NCBI GenBank assembly: GCA_008508345.1
Contig: QNGE01000964.1
Coordinates: forward strand, 22,730 to 86,729
Direction: 5' to 3'
From: Paragonimus westermani
Taxonomy: Eukaryota > Platyhelminthes > Trematoda > Plagiorchiida > Troglotrematidae
DNA: 64,000 nt
Below are positions 48,676 through 59,855 of this stretch, piece by piece. The position numbers and the translations under genes are program-made. The stretch's first letter is position 1; each line of letters begins with the position of its first letter. The notes beneath the pieces were generated by a model, which did no database searches, was not told the DNA's origin, and worked only from the letters and a program-made list of their open reading frames with translations.

Positions 48676-50068
48676 AATGTTTCAAGGCGGGTCAGCATAC
48701 CAAGGGAGTACCAGAGAAATACGTGAATCTATTGAGATCGCTGTACGCTCACTCTGCAAGCAGAGTGAGAGTTTATGGACAACTGTCTCGAGCGTTCATC
48801 ACTTCTAGTGGTGTTCGTCAGGGGTGTCCGATTTCCCCCTTCCTGTTCAATTTTGTCATGGACGACATTCTGGAGGGTGCGCTTCGTGAATCCAGTGNNN
48901 NNNNNNNNNNNNNNNNNNNNNNNNNNNNNNNNNNNNNNNNNNNNNNNNNNNNNNNNNNNNNNNNNNNNNNNNNNNNNNNNNNNNNNNNNNNNNNNNNNNN
49001 NNNNNNNNNNNNNNNNNNNNNNNNNNNNNNNNNNNNNNNNNNNNNNNNNNNNNNNNNNNNNNNNNNNNNNNNNNNNNNNNNNNNNNNNNNNNNNNNNNNN
49101 NNNNNNNNNNNNNNNNNNNNNNNNNNNNNNNNNNNNNNNNNNNNNNNNNNNNNNNNNNNNNNNNNNNNNNNNNNNNNNNNNNNNNNNNNNNNNNNNNNNN
49201 NNNNNNNNNNNNNNNNNNNNNNNNNNNNNNNNNNNNNNNNNNNNNNNNNNNNNNNNNNNNNNNNNNNNNNNNNNNNNNNNNNNNNNNNNNNNNNNNNNNN
49301 NNNNNNNNNNNNNNNNNNNNNNNNNNNNNNNNNNNNNNNNNNNNNNNNNNNNNNNNNNNNNNNNNNNNNNNNNNNNNNNNNNNNNNNNNNNNNNNNNNNN
49401 NNNNNNNNNNNNNNNNNNNNNNNNNNNNNNNNNNNNNNNNNNNNNNNNNNNNNNNNNNNNNNNNNNNNNNNNNNNNNNNNNNNNNNNNNNNNNNNNNNNN
49501 NNNNNNNNNNNNNNNNNNNNNNNNNNNNNNNNNNNNNNNNNNNNNNNNNNNNNNNNNNNNNNNNNNNNNNNNNNNNNNNNNNNNNNNNNNNNNNNNNNNN
49601 NNNNNNNNNNNNNNNNNNNNNNNNNNNNNNNNNNNNNNNNNNNNNNNNNNNNTGGGTCACGTTCTCCGTATGCCAGCTGAGCGTTTACCGTACCGGGCAT
49701 TATATACTGAGGGCACTAGCGATTGGGTTAAACCGCGTGGTGGTCAAGCAACAACGTGGTCAGGAAATATGAAGACTTTGACTGCTCCATTGAGCAAAGT
49801 GGGCAGGCATCGCCTGCCTGGATGGGGTCCTCGTGATCACTCAAACCGTTGGTTAGAGACGCTATCCGAGATGGCGGTGTGTCGCAGTCAATGGCGTACC
49901 TGTATCCATACCATTTCTAGTTCTTCCATTTAGTTTTCTTCAATCTTTTTTGTCATTCATAGTACTCTTTCCTTTTAGGATATTCCACGTGACTGTTGAG
50001 GTGAGCGGCGGCCCGAGCCACAGTACCTTTTGGTCAGGCTCATGGCTGTTTTGATGATGATGATGAGC
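48676..50068 (+). mobile_element. RTE-like retrotransposon inserted in a PLE, with sequence gap
   Basis: Before the gap: PEKYVNLLRSLYAHSASRVR, VYGQLSRAFITSSGVRQGCP and ISPFLFNFVMDDILEGAL (48705-48893), the RT palm ahead of the catalytic box. After the gap: GHVLRMPAERLPYRALY, GGQATTWSGNMKTLT, VGRHRLPGWGPRD and a short tail to a stop at 49933, the usual C-terminus. A 3' region follows and ends at GATGATGATGATGA (50055-50068), an RTE-type tail. The catalytic aspartates lie in the Ns, so activity cannot be judged. Long open frames across the Ns are meaningless. Confidence 0.85.
48897..49652. other. Assembly gap (756 Ns)
   Basis: Run of unknown bases inside the RTE-like RT. The frame differs on either side, so the true gap size is not resolved. 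Confidence 0.98.
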
Positions 50069-50084
50069 ATACCAACACTCGAAC

Positions 50085-50440
50085 AGAAATCCGGTGTCTT
50101 CGATCGCGAAACACCTAATCGCAACAGGTCATGTGGTAGACCCCGACACTTCGTTCACGGTTCTATTGCGCAATCGCGACCCTAGATTGTTGGCGTTCCC
50201 CGAGGCAATGTTGATCAAGCGTCACGCACCAGCCCTTTGTTGGCAAAAGGTACTGACGCAATCAATTCCGTTGCCGTGGCAGTGAAACCTGATTGCAACT
50301 AAGTGAAGTTCGTTCGTTTGATTGTTTTGACGCTACGCGCTTAACCTATATAATGGAATGTTTTATGTAACCGACTGGTGAGAATGAACGAAATGCTTGC
50401 ATCTCGCAATGTATGTCTTCTTGCTGTCCTGATGAACTGG
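50085..50440 (+). mobile_element. PLE fragment, 3' piece: endonuclease tail and terminal region
   Basis: The frame MSSIAKHLIATGHVVDPDTS, PRLLAFPEAMLIKRHAPALC and LPWQ-stop (to 50285) matches the region after the GIY-YIG core (compare SSIARHLMITGHQVVP and VLIRAHQPVLC in the PLE at 26661-27902). The 3' untranslated part includes GAACGAAATGCTTGCATCTC and TGTCTTCTTGCTGTCCTGATGAA, resembling the 28.0-kb PLE end. With 48359-48675 it forms one PLE interrupted by the RTE-like element. Confidence 0.85.
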
Positions 50441-50444
50441 AAAA

Positions 50445-51035
50445 AGGGATCTCTGTTTCAAATTTTTCATTGGTCGTCGGATTGCAAAGCACGGTTGTCC
50501 CATATCTGTGACGATCGAGTGTCAGTTTGTAGAAATACTCCGAATCTCATCATGCTACCGCTCCAGAACTATGGCTTATCACACAGCTGAAAATAAGATG
50601 GCTGAACGTCTTCACTGATAAATGTCCGCAATGTTCAGAGCGGTCGACTCTATCTGTTGGACAGAAGCCTTGTCAACGGTCTTACTAGGTATTCGTGTGG
50701 TCCACGAGATCGGCCAACATGTCTTAGGCACCCAACTGCTTTACGACCAACCACCACATCTACTCGGGTTTCATCTTTCCACTGTCACGGACAAGTTCAG
50801 ATGTGCTTTCTTGTTAAGCAGCTTGCCGTTTTGGATTTATAGTTTCCTTTACTTAGATGCACGGGGTATATATATATATAACACGTGCAAACCACACGGA
50901 GCGTGCCACAATGAGAAGGAAAAGGTGATGTGTAAAACAAAGAGGAGCAAAAACAAAAAATTACAACGACGCACACGGGGACCCGTAACACTGACTCCTA
51001 TTCCTCGCCGCATCACACAGCACCCACAATCAAAG
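50445..51035. other. No recognised gene; short TA microsatellite
   Basis: A TA repeat lies at 50867-50880, near the 3' side of the minus-strand RT relic at 51040-51340, and could be part of its tail. Frames at 50622-51086 are not recognised. Confidence 0.4.
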
Positions 51036-51039
51036 GTGC

Positions 51040-51340
51040 TCAATGTCCTTCGGAGCCCAGCCAAGAAGCCGGGAGCGCCCAACTGAAGCAATCTTCAGAG
51101 TGAGTGTTTCCATACCCCCAACCCAAGTCATACGCTGACCACGGGAGTGCCGCTTCCATCCCAACCAACCACTCAAAAATAGGCCACCATATTGCAGGAG
51201 GTGAGTTGGAATTTGCAAGATGTGGCCAAACCAAAGAAACCTGTGACACAAGATCAATATGCCCAGGGGTCGATTGAGTCTTCCGTCCCAAAGACACATA
51301 GGCGAAATTCGTCACTACTGACATGGTGTTCCCATCACAC
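51040..51340 (-). mobile_element. RTE-type reverse transcriptase C-terminal relic
   Basis: The minus strand reads WFGHILQIPTHLLQYGGLF, GWKRHSRGQRMTWVGGMETL and ASVGRSRLLGWAPKD. This is the conserved GHVLRMP...GGQ..TW..GM...VGRxRLPGWGPRD end of fluke RTE reverse transcriptases. No catalytic part is present, so it is 5'-truncated. Confidence 0.82.
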
Positions 51341-51344
51341 ACCT

Positions 51345-53160
51345 ACCTATTATGTCTAGAAATTACAGGTTTCCAGACCATACGACTTCCACATTGCTTA
51401 TGGAATCACATTCTGTATGTGTTTGTAACAGTCATGAAACGTTTCACATCTGCGAATGAATCAACTGCGAGCAAACAGTGCGGCGAAATGGGCACAAACA
51501 GCATTCATGAGGACCTCTGAAGGGTGGTATCGATGCTAGCTGACTATACAGCCACTTTGCATCTATGGCAGGGTTGTACCAAGCAGCGTGTGACATGCTG
51601 CTGTTTCTTGCGCTGAAATATGAAACTTCATGCATAAAGTCGGAGAGCTGAGTATAGTTCCGAAAACCGGTCACCACCATCGTTCCCTCACACTCAAGAA
51701 TCGAACGATCTGTCAAGCCGCTTCTCACCTAGAGGGGGACGACCAAATCGCGTGCTCACATAACCAGCATCATTATGGTGTTGGACCGTATAGTCCATCT
51801 CAAAATGGCATTAAAAAGCACACGTAGATGAAACGAACAAACAAAGTCGTTCAAGCCCCCCGCTATGGTGGACGATTTATAGGCGACCATCCAACAGAAT
51901 CAAACTGAGTAAATTCTGCACTGTCTAATGGCTCAGGGCGATCTCTATTCTCGCTTGATCACGAGATTCAGCTTCGACGCTACTAGAAATTCCGGGAAAG
52001 AAGGACTGACTCGTAGTACGACTTAAGGACAAGTTCATGTGAGGAAAAATACCACGGTCATAACCCACTGCTATCAAAAAACAGCATCCATCTGGTTACA
52101 TGGAGAACGTGCTGATCAGAGCAAACTGCTGGACAGTTTTTTCGGCATTCGAAAAAATGCGACAAAAATGATCATTTGTCTTCGGTTTAACGACGTTGTC
52201 CACGGAAAAGAGGAAAGCTACTAAGGCAAAGTAATGAAGACCGCAAGAGTACTTGCAATTGCCATTTTATTCGAAACAACTCGCTTGTTTGCGTGTAAGA
52301 TGTGGGCGCCTTCAACCTTGGATTAAACCTCAAGCACTCCCCCACTTTGAAACTGCACAAAGTTTGTGCAGCCAGTTAGGCATCGTTACCAAACAAGGCA
52401 ATGAACCGTAAGTTCATATTAGAAGTAACACCCAGGCATAAGTCAACAAAACCTCATGCCTCCTTTAACAACGTACCAGACCGTAAATGTCACGAGCTTT
52501 TGGCGAAGGAGAACATTGAGTTCATGGAGGAAGGCTCAATGTCTATTTGAGGCGGCTTAGGGCTCTGCAAATGAGACTCTGAGTCAGGTAACAGAGTGGT
52601 ATACAGAACACGTGCGTGAGCCATTGCAACAAGAAATAGGAGATACCATCAGATACAAAACGAGGTGCATAAACGAGGTGCAGATTATACGCCATTTTTG
52701 CTTCGACGGCCACGAATGACTTGTGGTGAACCCGAACACAATTTGTTTCCGTGTGATCGTCTGAAAACCTTGCACCGAGGGCGGCCTGACAAGCGTGACC
52801 AAGTGACCAACGTGCATCTCGAACACTATGTTCATTTACGAAGCGAACAGGGGGGGACATGGAGTGACTTGACTCACTGGGGAACCCATTCTCACACGGT
52901 TTGGTCACGACAGAGAATCCCGAAGGCGGAGGGCCAACGAATGTCTGGGCTTCTACGACTCTCATCCACAACAGTGAAGTAGACCGGAGTCCCGGTAAAA
53001 TATAATTGTCGTTCACCGCATGCAACGAGTTGTTGCACACAAACTAGGTAAACAATGCCTTTGTACGAGATGCACCTCAGAGGCAATAAATCCGACACTG
53101 CAAACAACGTGACTCGTTAAGGACACACGAGCAGGAACAAATGAAGAAAAATCGAAGAAG
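51345..53160. other. UTP4 intron sequence, no recognised gene
   Basis: This lies just downstream of the exon A donor on the minus strand. Frames at 51444-51728, 52543-53040 (minus) and 52665-52982 (plus) are open but unrecognised. Those at 52.5-53.0 kb overlap each other on opposite strands. Confidence 0.4.
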
Positions 53161-53166
53161 ACTTAC

Positions 53167-53863
53167 CGAAACTGTGACCTTTAAGATGCGTGTACGCACC
53201 ATATCTGAGTAGGCAATAAACCGACCGCAGCGGGACAAACTTGAGGAAATAATATCCATTCCTTTGCGTGGACGCACCTCAGCCAGTTGCAGTAATCCTT
53301 CAGCCATGGGCACAATCGTATCGGGATACGCACAAATGGCTGGCATTTGTGAATCTGGCTTTGATTTCGGTCGCGCAAGACGTACCAAGGAGAGTTTATC
53401 AGGATAATGCAATAAACATAACCGGGCAGATCCAGGCATCAATGTTTCACCTGACACAGTTTGTCGTTTTGTAACCACGAAGCAAGCTGGTGGCGGCCGA
53501 GTGGGAGCACAAGCAGTCGGCCAAAAGGGCAACGCCGCAACGTGTGCTATCCATTGGTTGCCACCGTCACGTGTTCTGCCGACCTGGTAAGCTAGAGTGA
53601 AATGGGCGCTATCCAAACCATCTAATCCGTGTTCAGGTTGTCCACACGCTAGCACTTGCAAACGAGCATCCAGACACACTGCAAGCGAACGATGTGGCTC
53701 GAAGCGAGAGTTCAGATTTCTAGGTTCTGATCCGGGATCGTAGTGTGCACCAAACAGATAAACCAGTCGCCGAATGTCTCGACGGCAGCCACGTATTGTG
53801 CCAGCTGACTCCCAATGAGCCTGACCGCCATCGGCTAAACAGCGTTCGTACCGTCTAACAATA
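53167..53863 (-). CDS. UTP4: UTP4 (cirhin) exon A, proximal copy with true donor
   Basis: The product covers WD-repeat sequence from IVRRYERCLADGG through ESAGTIRGCRRDIRRLVYLF, EPHRSLAVCLDARLQVLAC and LLQLAEVRPRKGMDIISSSL to GRFIAYSDMVRTRILKVTVS. It follows UTP4 blade order and includes the IAYS block. It ends at donor TTCG|GTAAGT (exon end 53167, phase 0), which fits the start of exon B at 39665. Its 5' part is missing here: at 53864 it abuts a second, partial copy of the same exon. It matches 54261-54957 at offset 1094, nearly identical except for about ten substitutions in the last 110 bases of the exon. Confidence 0.82.
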
Positions 53864-53864
53864 A

Positions 53865-54171
53865 GAACGATGTGGCTCGAAGCGAGAGTTCAGATTTCTA
53901 GGTTCTGATCCGGGATCGTAGTGTGCACCAAACAGATAAACCAGTCGCCGAATGTCTCGACGGCAGCCACGTATTGTGCCAGCTGACTCCCAATGAGCCT
54001 GACCGCCATCGGCTAAACAGCGTTCGTACCGTCTAACAATAGCATCAGCTCCTCCACTGAAAACAGCATTTTCATCCGGTGACGAGGTCAAGGTTATCAC
54101 TTGAGCGATATGACTTGGGAATGTGTGCAACAGGCCACCAACAGTGACGTCCCAAACGGAAACGGTGCCGC
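53865..54171 (-). repeat. UTP4: Partial duplicate of UTP4 exon A
   Basis: This matches 54781-55087 at offset 916. It encodes GTVSVWDVTVGGLLHTFPSH through NLNSRFEPHRS. The stretch 53865-54041 also repeats 53687-53863 at offset 178. The segment ends at an N (54172). In the minus-strand reading the duplicated order would break the protein after FEPHRS. Either a real tandem duplication or an assembly join. Confidence 0.8.
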
Positions 54172-54172
54172 N
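54172..54172. other. Single N between UTP4 segments
   Basis: This unresolved base lies between a partial exon A copy and a fragment of exon B, where normal gene order is violated. A likely scaffold join. Confidence 0.8.
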
Positions 54173-54260
54173 CAACGTGACCAATTTTTCTCTTGCACTC
54201 GACTTGATCCCATTTTACTCGCTTGATCGATACGCTGAGCAAAGACGAGTTTTCCGTTGG
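54173..54260 (-). pseudogene. UTP4: UTP4 exon B start joined directly to exon A (spliced form)
   Basis: These 88 bases match the first 88 bases of exon B (39665 downward) with a few substitutions, encoding PTENSSLLSVSIKRVKWDQV. They are fused without an intron to the last base of exon A at 54261. Exon A at 53167 instead has a GTAAGT donor, and exon B at 39665 has an acceptor. The junction is therefore mRNA-like, as in a processed pseudogene or a transcript sequence drawn into the assembly. Confidence 0.8.
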
Positions 54261-55113
54261 CGAAAGTGTGACCTTCAAGATGCGTTTAGGCACCATATCT
54301 GAGTAAGCAATAAAACGACGGCAGCGGGACAAACTTGAGGAAATAATGTCCATTCTTTTGCGTGGACGCACCTCAGCTAGTTGCAGTAATCCTTCAGCCA
54401 TGGGCACAATCGTATCGGGATACGCACAAATGGCTGGCATTTGTGAATCTGGCTTTGATTTCGGTCGCGCAAGACGTACCAAGGAGAGTTTATCAGGATA
54501 ATGCAATAAACATAACCGGGCAGATCCAGGCATCAATGTTTCACCTGACACAGTTTGTCGTTTTGTAACCACGAAGCAAGCTGGTGGCGGCCGAGTGGGA
54601 GCACAAGCAGTCGGCCAAAAGGGCAACGCCGCAACGTGTGCTATCCATTGGTTGCCACCGTCACGTGTTCTGCCGACCTGGTAAGCTAGAGTGAAATGGG
54701 CGCTATCCAAACCATCTAATCCGTGTTCAGGTTGTCCACACGCTAGCACTTGCAAACGAGCATCCAGACACACTGCAAGCGAACGATGTGGCTCGAAGCG
54801 AGAGTTCAGATTTCTAGGTTCTGATCCGGGATCGTAGTGTGCACCAAACAGATAAACCAGTCGCCGAATGTCTCGACGGCAGCCACGTATTGTGCCAGCT
54901 GACTCCCAATGAGCCTGACCGCCATCGGCTAAACAGCGTTCGTACCGTCTAACAATAGCATCAGCTCCTCCACTGAAAACAGCATTTTCATCCGGTGACG
55001 AGGTCAAGGTTATCACTTGAGCGATATGACTTGGGAATGTGTGCAACAGGCCACCAACAGTGACGTCCCAAACGGAAACGGTGCCGCGATTGTCTCCGGA
55101 AAAAAGAACTCCA
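54261..55113 (-). CDS. UTP4: UTP4 (cirhin) exon A, distal full-length copy
   Basis: An 853-base exon after acceptor CTCCTTCCTTATAG (AG at 55115-55114), with one base completing a codon and then GVLFSGDNRGTVSVWDVTVG. Further blocks are HIAQVITLTSSPDENAVFSG, an ESAGTIRGCRRDIRRLVYLF segment equivalent to the HDVR block of cirhin, and FIAYSDM near the end. The genuine upstream intron boundary shows that at least the 5' side is genomic. The 3' side continues into exon B sequence with no intron. The first exons, encoding the N-terminal blades, should lie beyond 55113 and were not seen up to 64000. Confidence 0.82.
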
Positions 55114-55119
55114 CTATAA

Positions 55120-56880
55120 GGAAGGAGTAATACAGAAACGAAAACAGAGGAGATAAGTTATGGTGAAACTTTACAAGACAGGGCCAAGTACTGGAAACAA
55201 TCATGCTCGCATTTAATACTTACGGTGCAAACGTGTGTGCGCTACATACAAGGACCAACTCAACGACTAAACAAGTCAGTAATTTACTCGGAGAGATAAC
55301 GGAGTCACAAAAAGGGATAGTACAGGCAATAACATGAAATTAAGAGTAGCTGTACTGCGTTAAAAGAATGGACGAATGACCGGTAGTTATACATAACATA
55401 CCCACGCCAGCTGACTACAGGCGGAATGCTACCAGATGAAATACAAAGAGAAGTCTTCGAGGGGGTTTACAGCTGGGCAATAAGTCTCTACTGAGGTCGG
55501 GAACAAATGATGTCCAAGTCCAACACTAAGCAGCAGTTGACGAACAAAATTCTTCTTAATGCGATATCTTCACTGTGCAATTGACAAATACCGTTAGAAA
55601 TGATTTACTGCTCATTCCGTCGAAAACGTAAAGGACAGCATGCAGATTATATAAACGACAACCGGCCTTAGGCTAAGAGTAGTAAAACGGAATCGCGCGC
55701 AATGGCGTTAGTATCAACGCAACAGGATTCCTTTTCACGCATTACAGCCACAGCGATTCTAGTGTATTAGTTTTCCCTCACATAGGTTTGGCCAGTATTG
55801 TCATTAACTGCACAGGGCACACATCGTATTTAAAAAAAGCTTCTCATTCGTTGACGAATGATAAATACTTTTACCATACTAAGCTTCGCTATATGCCTGA
55901 ACAAAACTTGCACCTTCAAAGTGCAGTAACAAGGAAATTCAAGCCTCTGATGGTGCTATTCGTAGCTCAGATTGATGGTTTTGGTATTGGTTGCAACCTA
56001 AATGCCAAGCTCGGCGAACATACCAATACCAAATTCAAGCCTCGTATAGGTCTGATTTATACACGGATGAAAACCACGAACCGAATACAAAAATACGTGG
56101 GATTTAGGCTGAAGTCAATTATCACGAAAATTGTCCGGTGGACTGCAGACAACCGATGACCCAAAAAACTAAAATATTCGGCTTTTTTTAACAAAAACTC
56201 ACTAACAATACAATTGAAGCTCTATGTACTTTGCAATAGCCAGAATAATGTAGGTACCAATCTGATGTCACTGTGCTCGATTGGATCACACTAACACAGC
56301 GTTACAAAATATAAGTTACGTCGTGTGCAATTTGATCAGTAAGGAGAGCCTAATCAACTTACTTCTATGGGACTCACCAGAGTCCACTTGTCACGTTCAT
56401 ACTGATAGACACACGCACGTAGGTACAATGGGCTAAGCTAACATGTGACCCAACTTAAACCGGACATACTGACAAGATGTCCCAAACAAAGTCGGTCAGG
56501 TCGAAACAGTGGGACGGGGAGTGGAGACAAAAAAAGTCACACTGGACCACCCCATTTGAAACAGCACCAATACCAGGGTGCCCTCTGGAACAGCCGGTGT
56601 GCAAACGTTTACTGTAAAACTACCAGAAAATGGTTATGATCACCAAAAGCAGGCGTGTAGTCTCAGCTTAGATAGTGCTTTTCGACATCATACCACTGGT
56701 AAATACAGCAAAATTCACACGGGTAGTTTGTACAGGCAGCACCCGTCGTCTTTGTGATAAGTGCGCTGAGCAGTTTTGTTCGCGGTACGGAGGAATAAAC
56801 AGAGATATGATAAAACGTTGTGGGAACACGATGTCGAATTGAACGAGGATGCATCCACGTAATCAATGGCTACGTGGACG
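55120..56880. other. Upstream UTP4 intron or flank, no recognised gene
   Basis: The 123-codon plus-strand ORF at 55788-56159 is not recognised. No upstream UTP4 exon with a matching phase was found. Confidence 0.4.
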
Positions 56881-58109
56881 TAAGAAAGCCCGGGAGACGA
56901 ACTCGATCCACAGTGGCCAACCCCTTCGTGAACGATTTCATCTGTCTACGCCAGGTCATTATCTGTCCACCTCGCACCTTAAACCAGTCGGTCGCAGTGT
57001 AAACGAACAGTGCTCGATGTGACAGGCGACTAGCTGGCAGACATAGTTGACCAAATACTTGAAGACGGTTCACGTCTTCTATCATGAGTGGTCAAGTTTC
57101 GCTGCCATAAAGTAATACGGCCCTCACCGTTGTCTTATATACGCGACCTTCAAGCTTCAGAGGGATACCTCTCTGTCGTCATAGGTGCCCCAGATTAACG
57201 AACACCGTCCTAGCCTTAGAGATGCGCGCTTCTATTTCATTCCCTACACCTCCGCCGCCGCTGATGCAGCTTCTCAGGTATACCAATCGGTCATCAATCT
57301 TCATGACTTCATTATCTAACATCAAATCTACGTGATCACAGCAATCTTGCAGGAGCACCTTGCATTTTGAGGCTGCAAAGCGCATTTAGCAGAACGCGAC
57401 ATGGCGTCTAGCATTGTTTGTGCTGCTTGAAAGTTGCCAAACAGCAACGCCTTGTTGTCAGCATAATCACGATCAGTCAGTCTGTCACCATGTAGGAAGT
57501 CCGCGCCGGCATCTTGTGAGTGCCGGGGACAATCCTCCACTGTTTCGTCTATGACGAAATCGGACAAAACTGGTGAAAAAGGACAGCCTTGACGTATGCC
57601 GCTGCTGGTACTGAAACTGTCAGACAGTTCACCGTAAACCCAAATCTGAGCTGAAGTATGGGAATGTGGTTCCGACAGTATGTTCCCATGCTTGGTCGGC
57701 ACACCTCTGCATTTGAGCCACTCTAAAAGTGTAGACCGATCCACTGAATCGAACGCACCTTTATAGTCGAGAAATACAGCAATTGTTGGCCGGCGATACA
57801 CATGACGCTGCTCCAGAGTTTGTCGAAGAGTAAAAATGTGATCTGTTCATCCATATCCAGGGCGAAACGCTGCCTGCTCTGCCCTAATGTTTATCTCCCG
57901 AACTGCAGTGAGTCGGCGGAGTATACTGGATGCCAGAGCCCTAGAAATGACTGAGGTCAAACTAATACCTCCATGGTTTTCGCAGGAGCCCCGAACTTCC
58001 TTCCTGAATATAGGAACCATTATCGAGTGATCCCAACTAGGGGGAATGGTTTCCGACGTCCACACAAGTTGAAACAAATGAGTCAAAGCCTCTACTAACG
58101 CCCCTCCGT

Positions 58110-58590
58110 CTTCTTTGAAAAGTGTCGGTACGAGGTGAACGGATGATGACCTGGCGTAGACAGATGAAATCGTTCACGAAGGGGTTGGCCACTGTGGATC
58201 GAGTTCGTCTCCCGGCTGGTGACCTCGCGACGCACAGAATCGGTGGCTGGATAAGTTAGGTGAGATAGCGAATAACCGAGCTCAGTGGCGTGAATGTTGT
58301 CGTTGTTTGTCCGAGTTGTCTGTGAAGTGAGTGCATTTAACGATGCGGGGCAGTGCAAGCCGTAAGGAGGCTGTCTTGTTGATGACGCCTTACTTTCAGT
58401 TAGTGTTCGGTTGTTTGTTTTTAGGGTGTAGGCACCTTGATGTTGAATATTTGAAGATGGGCGTAATCCTCATTAGTTGGGTCTCTCCCCGTCCTCTTTT
58501 TGTTCCTTCTCGCTTCCTATATAGGGTTTGCTTTTTCTTCATGGTTATGTGGCAGTTGAGCATTAGTGTGTACCACTGATAGTGGTGATG
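58110..58590 (+). mobile_element. Nested RTE 3' tail, antisense within the RTE copy
   Basis: The plus strand encodes RMMTWRRQMKSFTKGLATVD and RVRLPAGDLATHRIGGWIS, the RT C-terminus, then CCRCLSEL-like remnants and a 3' region. It ends at GATAGTGGTGATGATGA (58578-58594). It is inserted between endonuclease and RT in opposite orientation. Its tail resembles the solo relics at 10.0-10.3 and 30.4-30.9 kb. Confidence 0.85.
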
Positions 58591-59567
58591 ATGACATCTC
58601 TCCAAGTCTCGGTGTACGAGCTGTCACGATGAATGTCCAGTCTGGCTTCTAACAACTCCAGAGATTTCTCTGAGATCCAATGTCTGTTCAAACCATGTGC
58701 CCACGTGTCGCATGCTACGGTACCTGCTTCACGAATGGCTATGTGGTCTATCTGAGACCAGGCCTGATTCGAAGAAGGCGGACGCCAAGTATAGCAATGA
58801 CGTGCATGATGCCCAAAAACTGGTGTTGGCTAAAAATAGCTTGTGCTCAGCACATAGTTGCAACAATCGTCCGCCATTATCTAAGCGATGTGATGCTCTC
58901 CTAAACCTGCCACTTAAACGAGACTCGGCCTCACCAAGGCGGCTGACCTGGGCATTCATATGTCCGGCGAGAATAACCACATCAGTACCAAGTGTCGACC
59001 GAAGGAGAGCGGTCACATTCAACTAGAAGGCATCCTTGATGTTGGCTTGACCACAGTCAGTTGGAACACAATTATGCACAATGGAAAGATTTCTGAAAGT
59101 TTTGCGTCTAGACCTGGCCTTAACGGAATCTGCCAGGAAGATGGCACAGTCTACGGTTAACAGGAATCCAATCCACTAATGTGGCTGCAGCTCTCGTGCT
59201 GAGGACCATACCGACTCCAGCTTGACCCGTAACGATGGTTGTAGAGTCACCAGAAGTGTATAAGCAGTATTGGGTAGACAATGCAGGTGCTGTCAGTTCC
59301 ATGCGTTGACTGCTGTCCTGGGGTCTAGTCTCCGAGATACAGCAGTCGTCGACACGCAACGAGTCTAACGTTCGTGCGAGAGCAGCCTGATAGCCTATCT
59401 ATCTGTTTTAGCGTGCGGACGTTGAGGGCACCTATATTAATTCGCATTCTAGGTCTAAGCAAATGACGAGGAGGCCTGAAGTTGAATAGCAAGAAATGGA
59501 GCACACCGGCTCAACGCCACTATGCCTAGCTATATCTGTTGTGGGACCTGTGGAGTAATTATCATAA

Positions 59568-59855
59568 ATGGAGGTCGGGATGGACCTGAGAGCTAGATTT
59601 CATAATACAGTAGAGGAGGGGTCAGCAGCAGCAGCAGCAGCACGTTTTCGCCTATGCACAGTTGTATGCAGCAAACAGGGCGATTCGGTTTATACTGTGA
59701 GATCGCCGGTGCAGTATGGAATTACTGGTGGTGATTATTCATGGTTGTATGTGAACTGGGATACTGCCAGGACACCCAGACCTAGACAGGAGAATGATTA
59801 TGGTTCTCAACCAAAGCCTTTGGCTCAAAAGCCTGTACCGCAAGGCAGTGGGTAG
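59568..59855 (+). CDS. Open frame in the RTE-associated head repeat (right arm)
   Basis: The translation is identical to the minus-strand frame at 45240-45527, including the polyalanine run from a GCA tract at 59623-59640. It is divergent to the RTE endonuclease. Function is unknown. Conservation between the two copies only reflects the duplication. Confidence 0.35.
   Translation: MEVGMDLRARFHNTVEEGSAAAAAARFRLCTVVCSKQGDSVYTVRSPVQYGITGGDYSWLYVNWDTARTPRPRQENDYGSQPKPLAQKPVPQGSG

Noticed and set aside
48723..49772. Very long open frames (280-349 codons) on both strands
   Set aside because: Almost entirely Ns; only the flanking RTE-like RT pieces are real.
54362..54568. Plus-strand 68-codon ORF repeated at 53268-53474
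   Set aside because: Antisense shadow of UTP4 exon A, duplicated with it.
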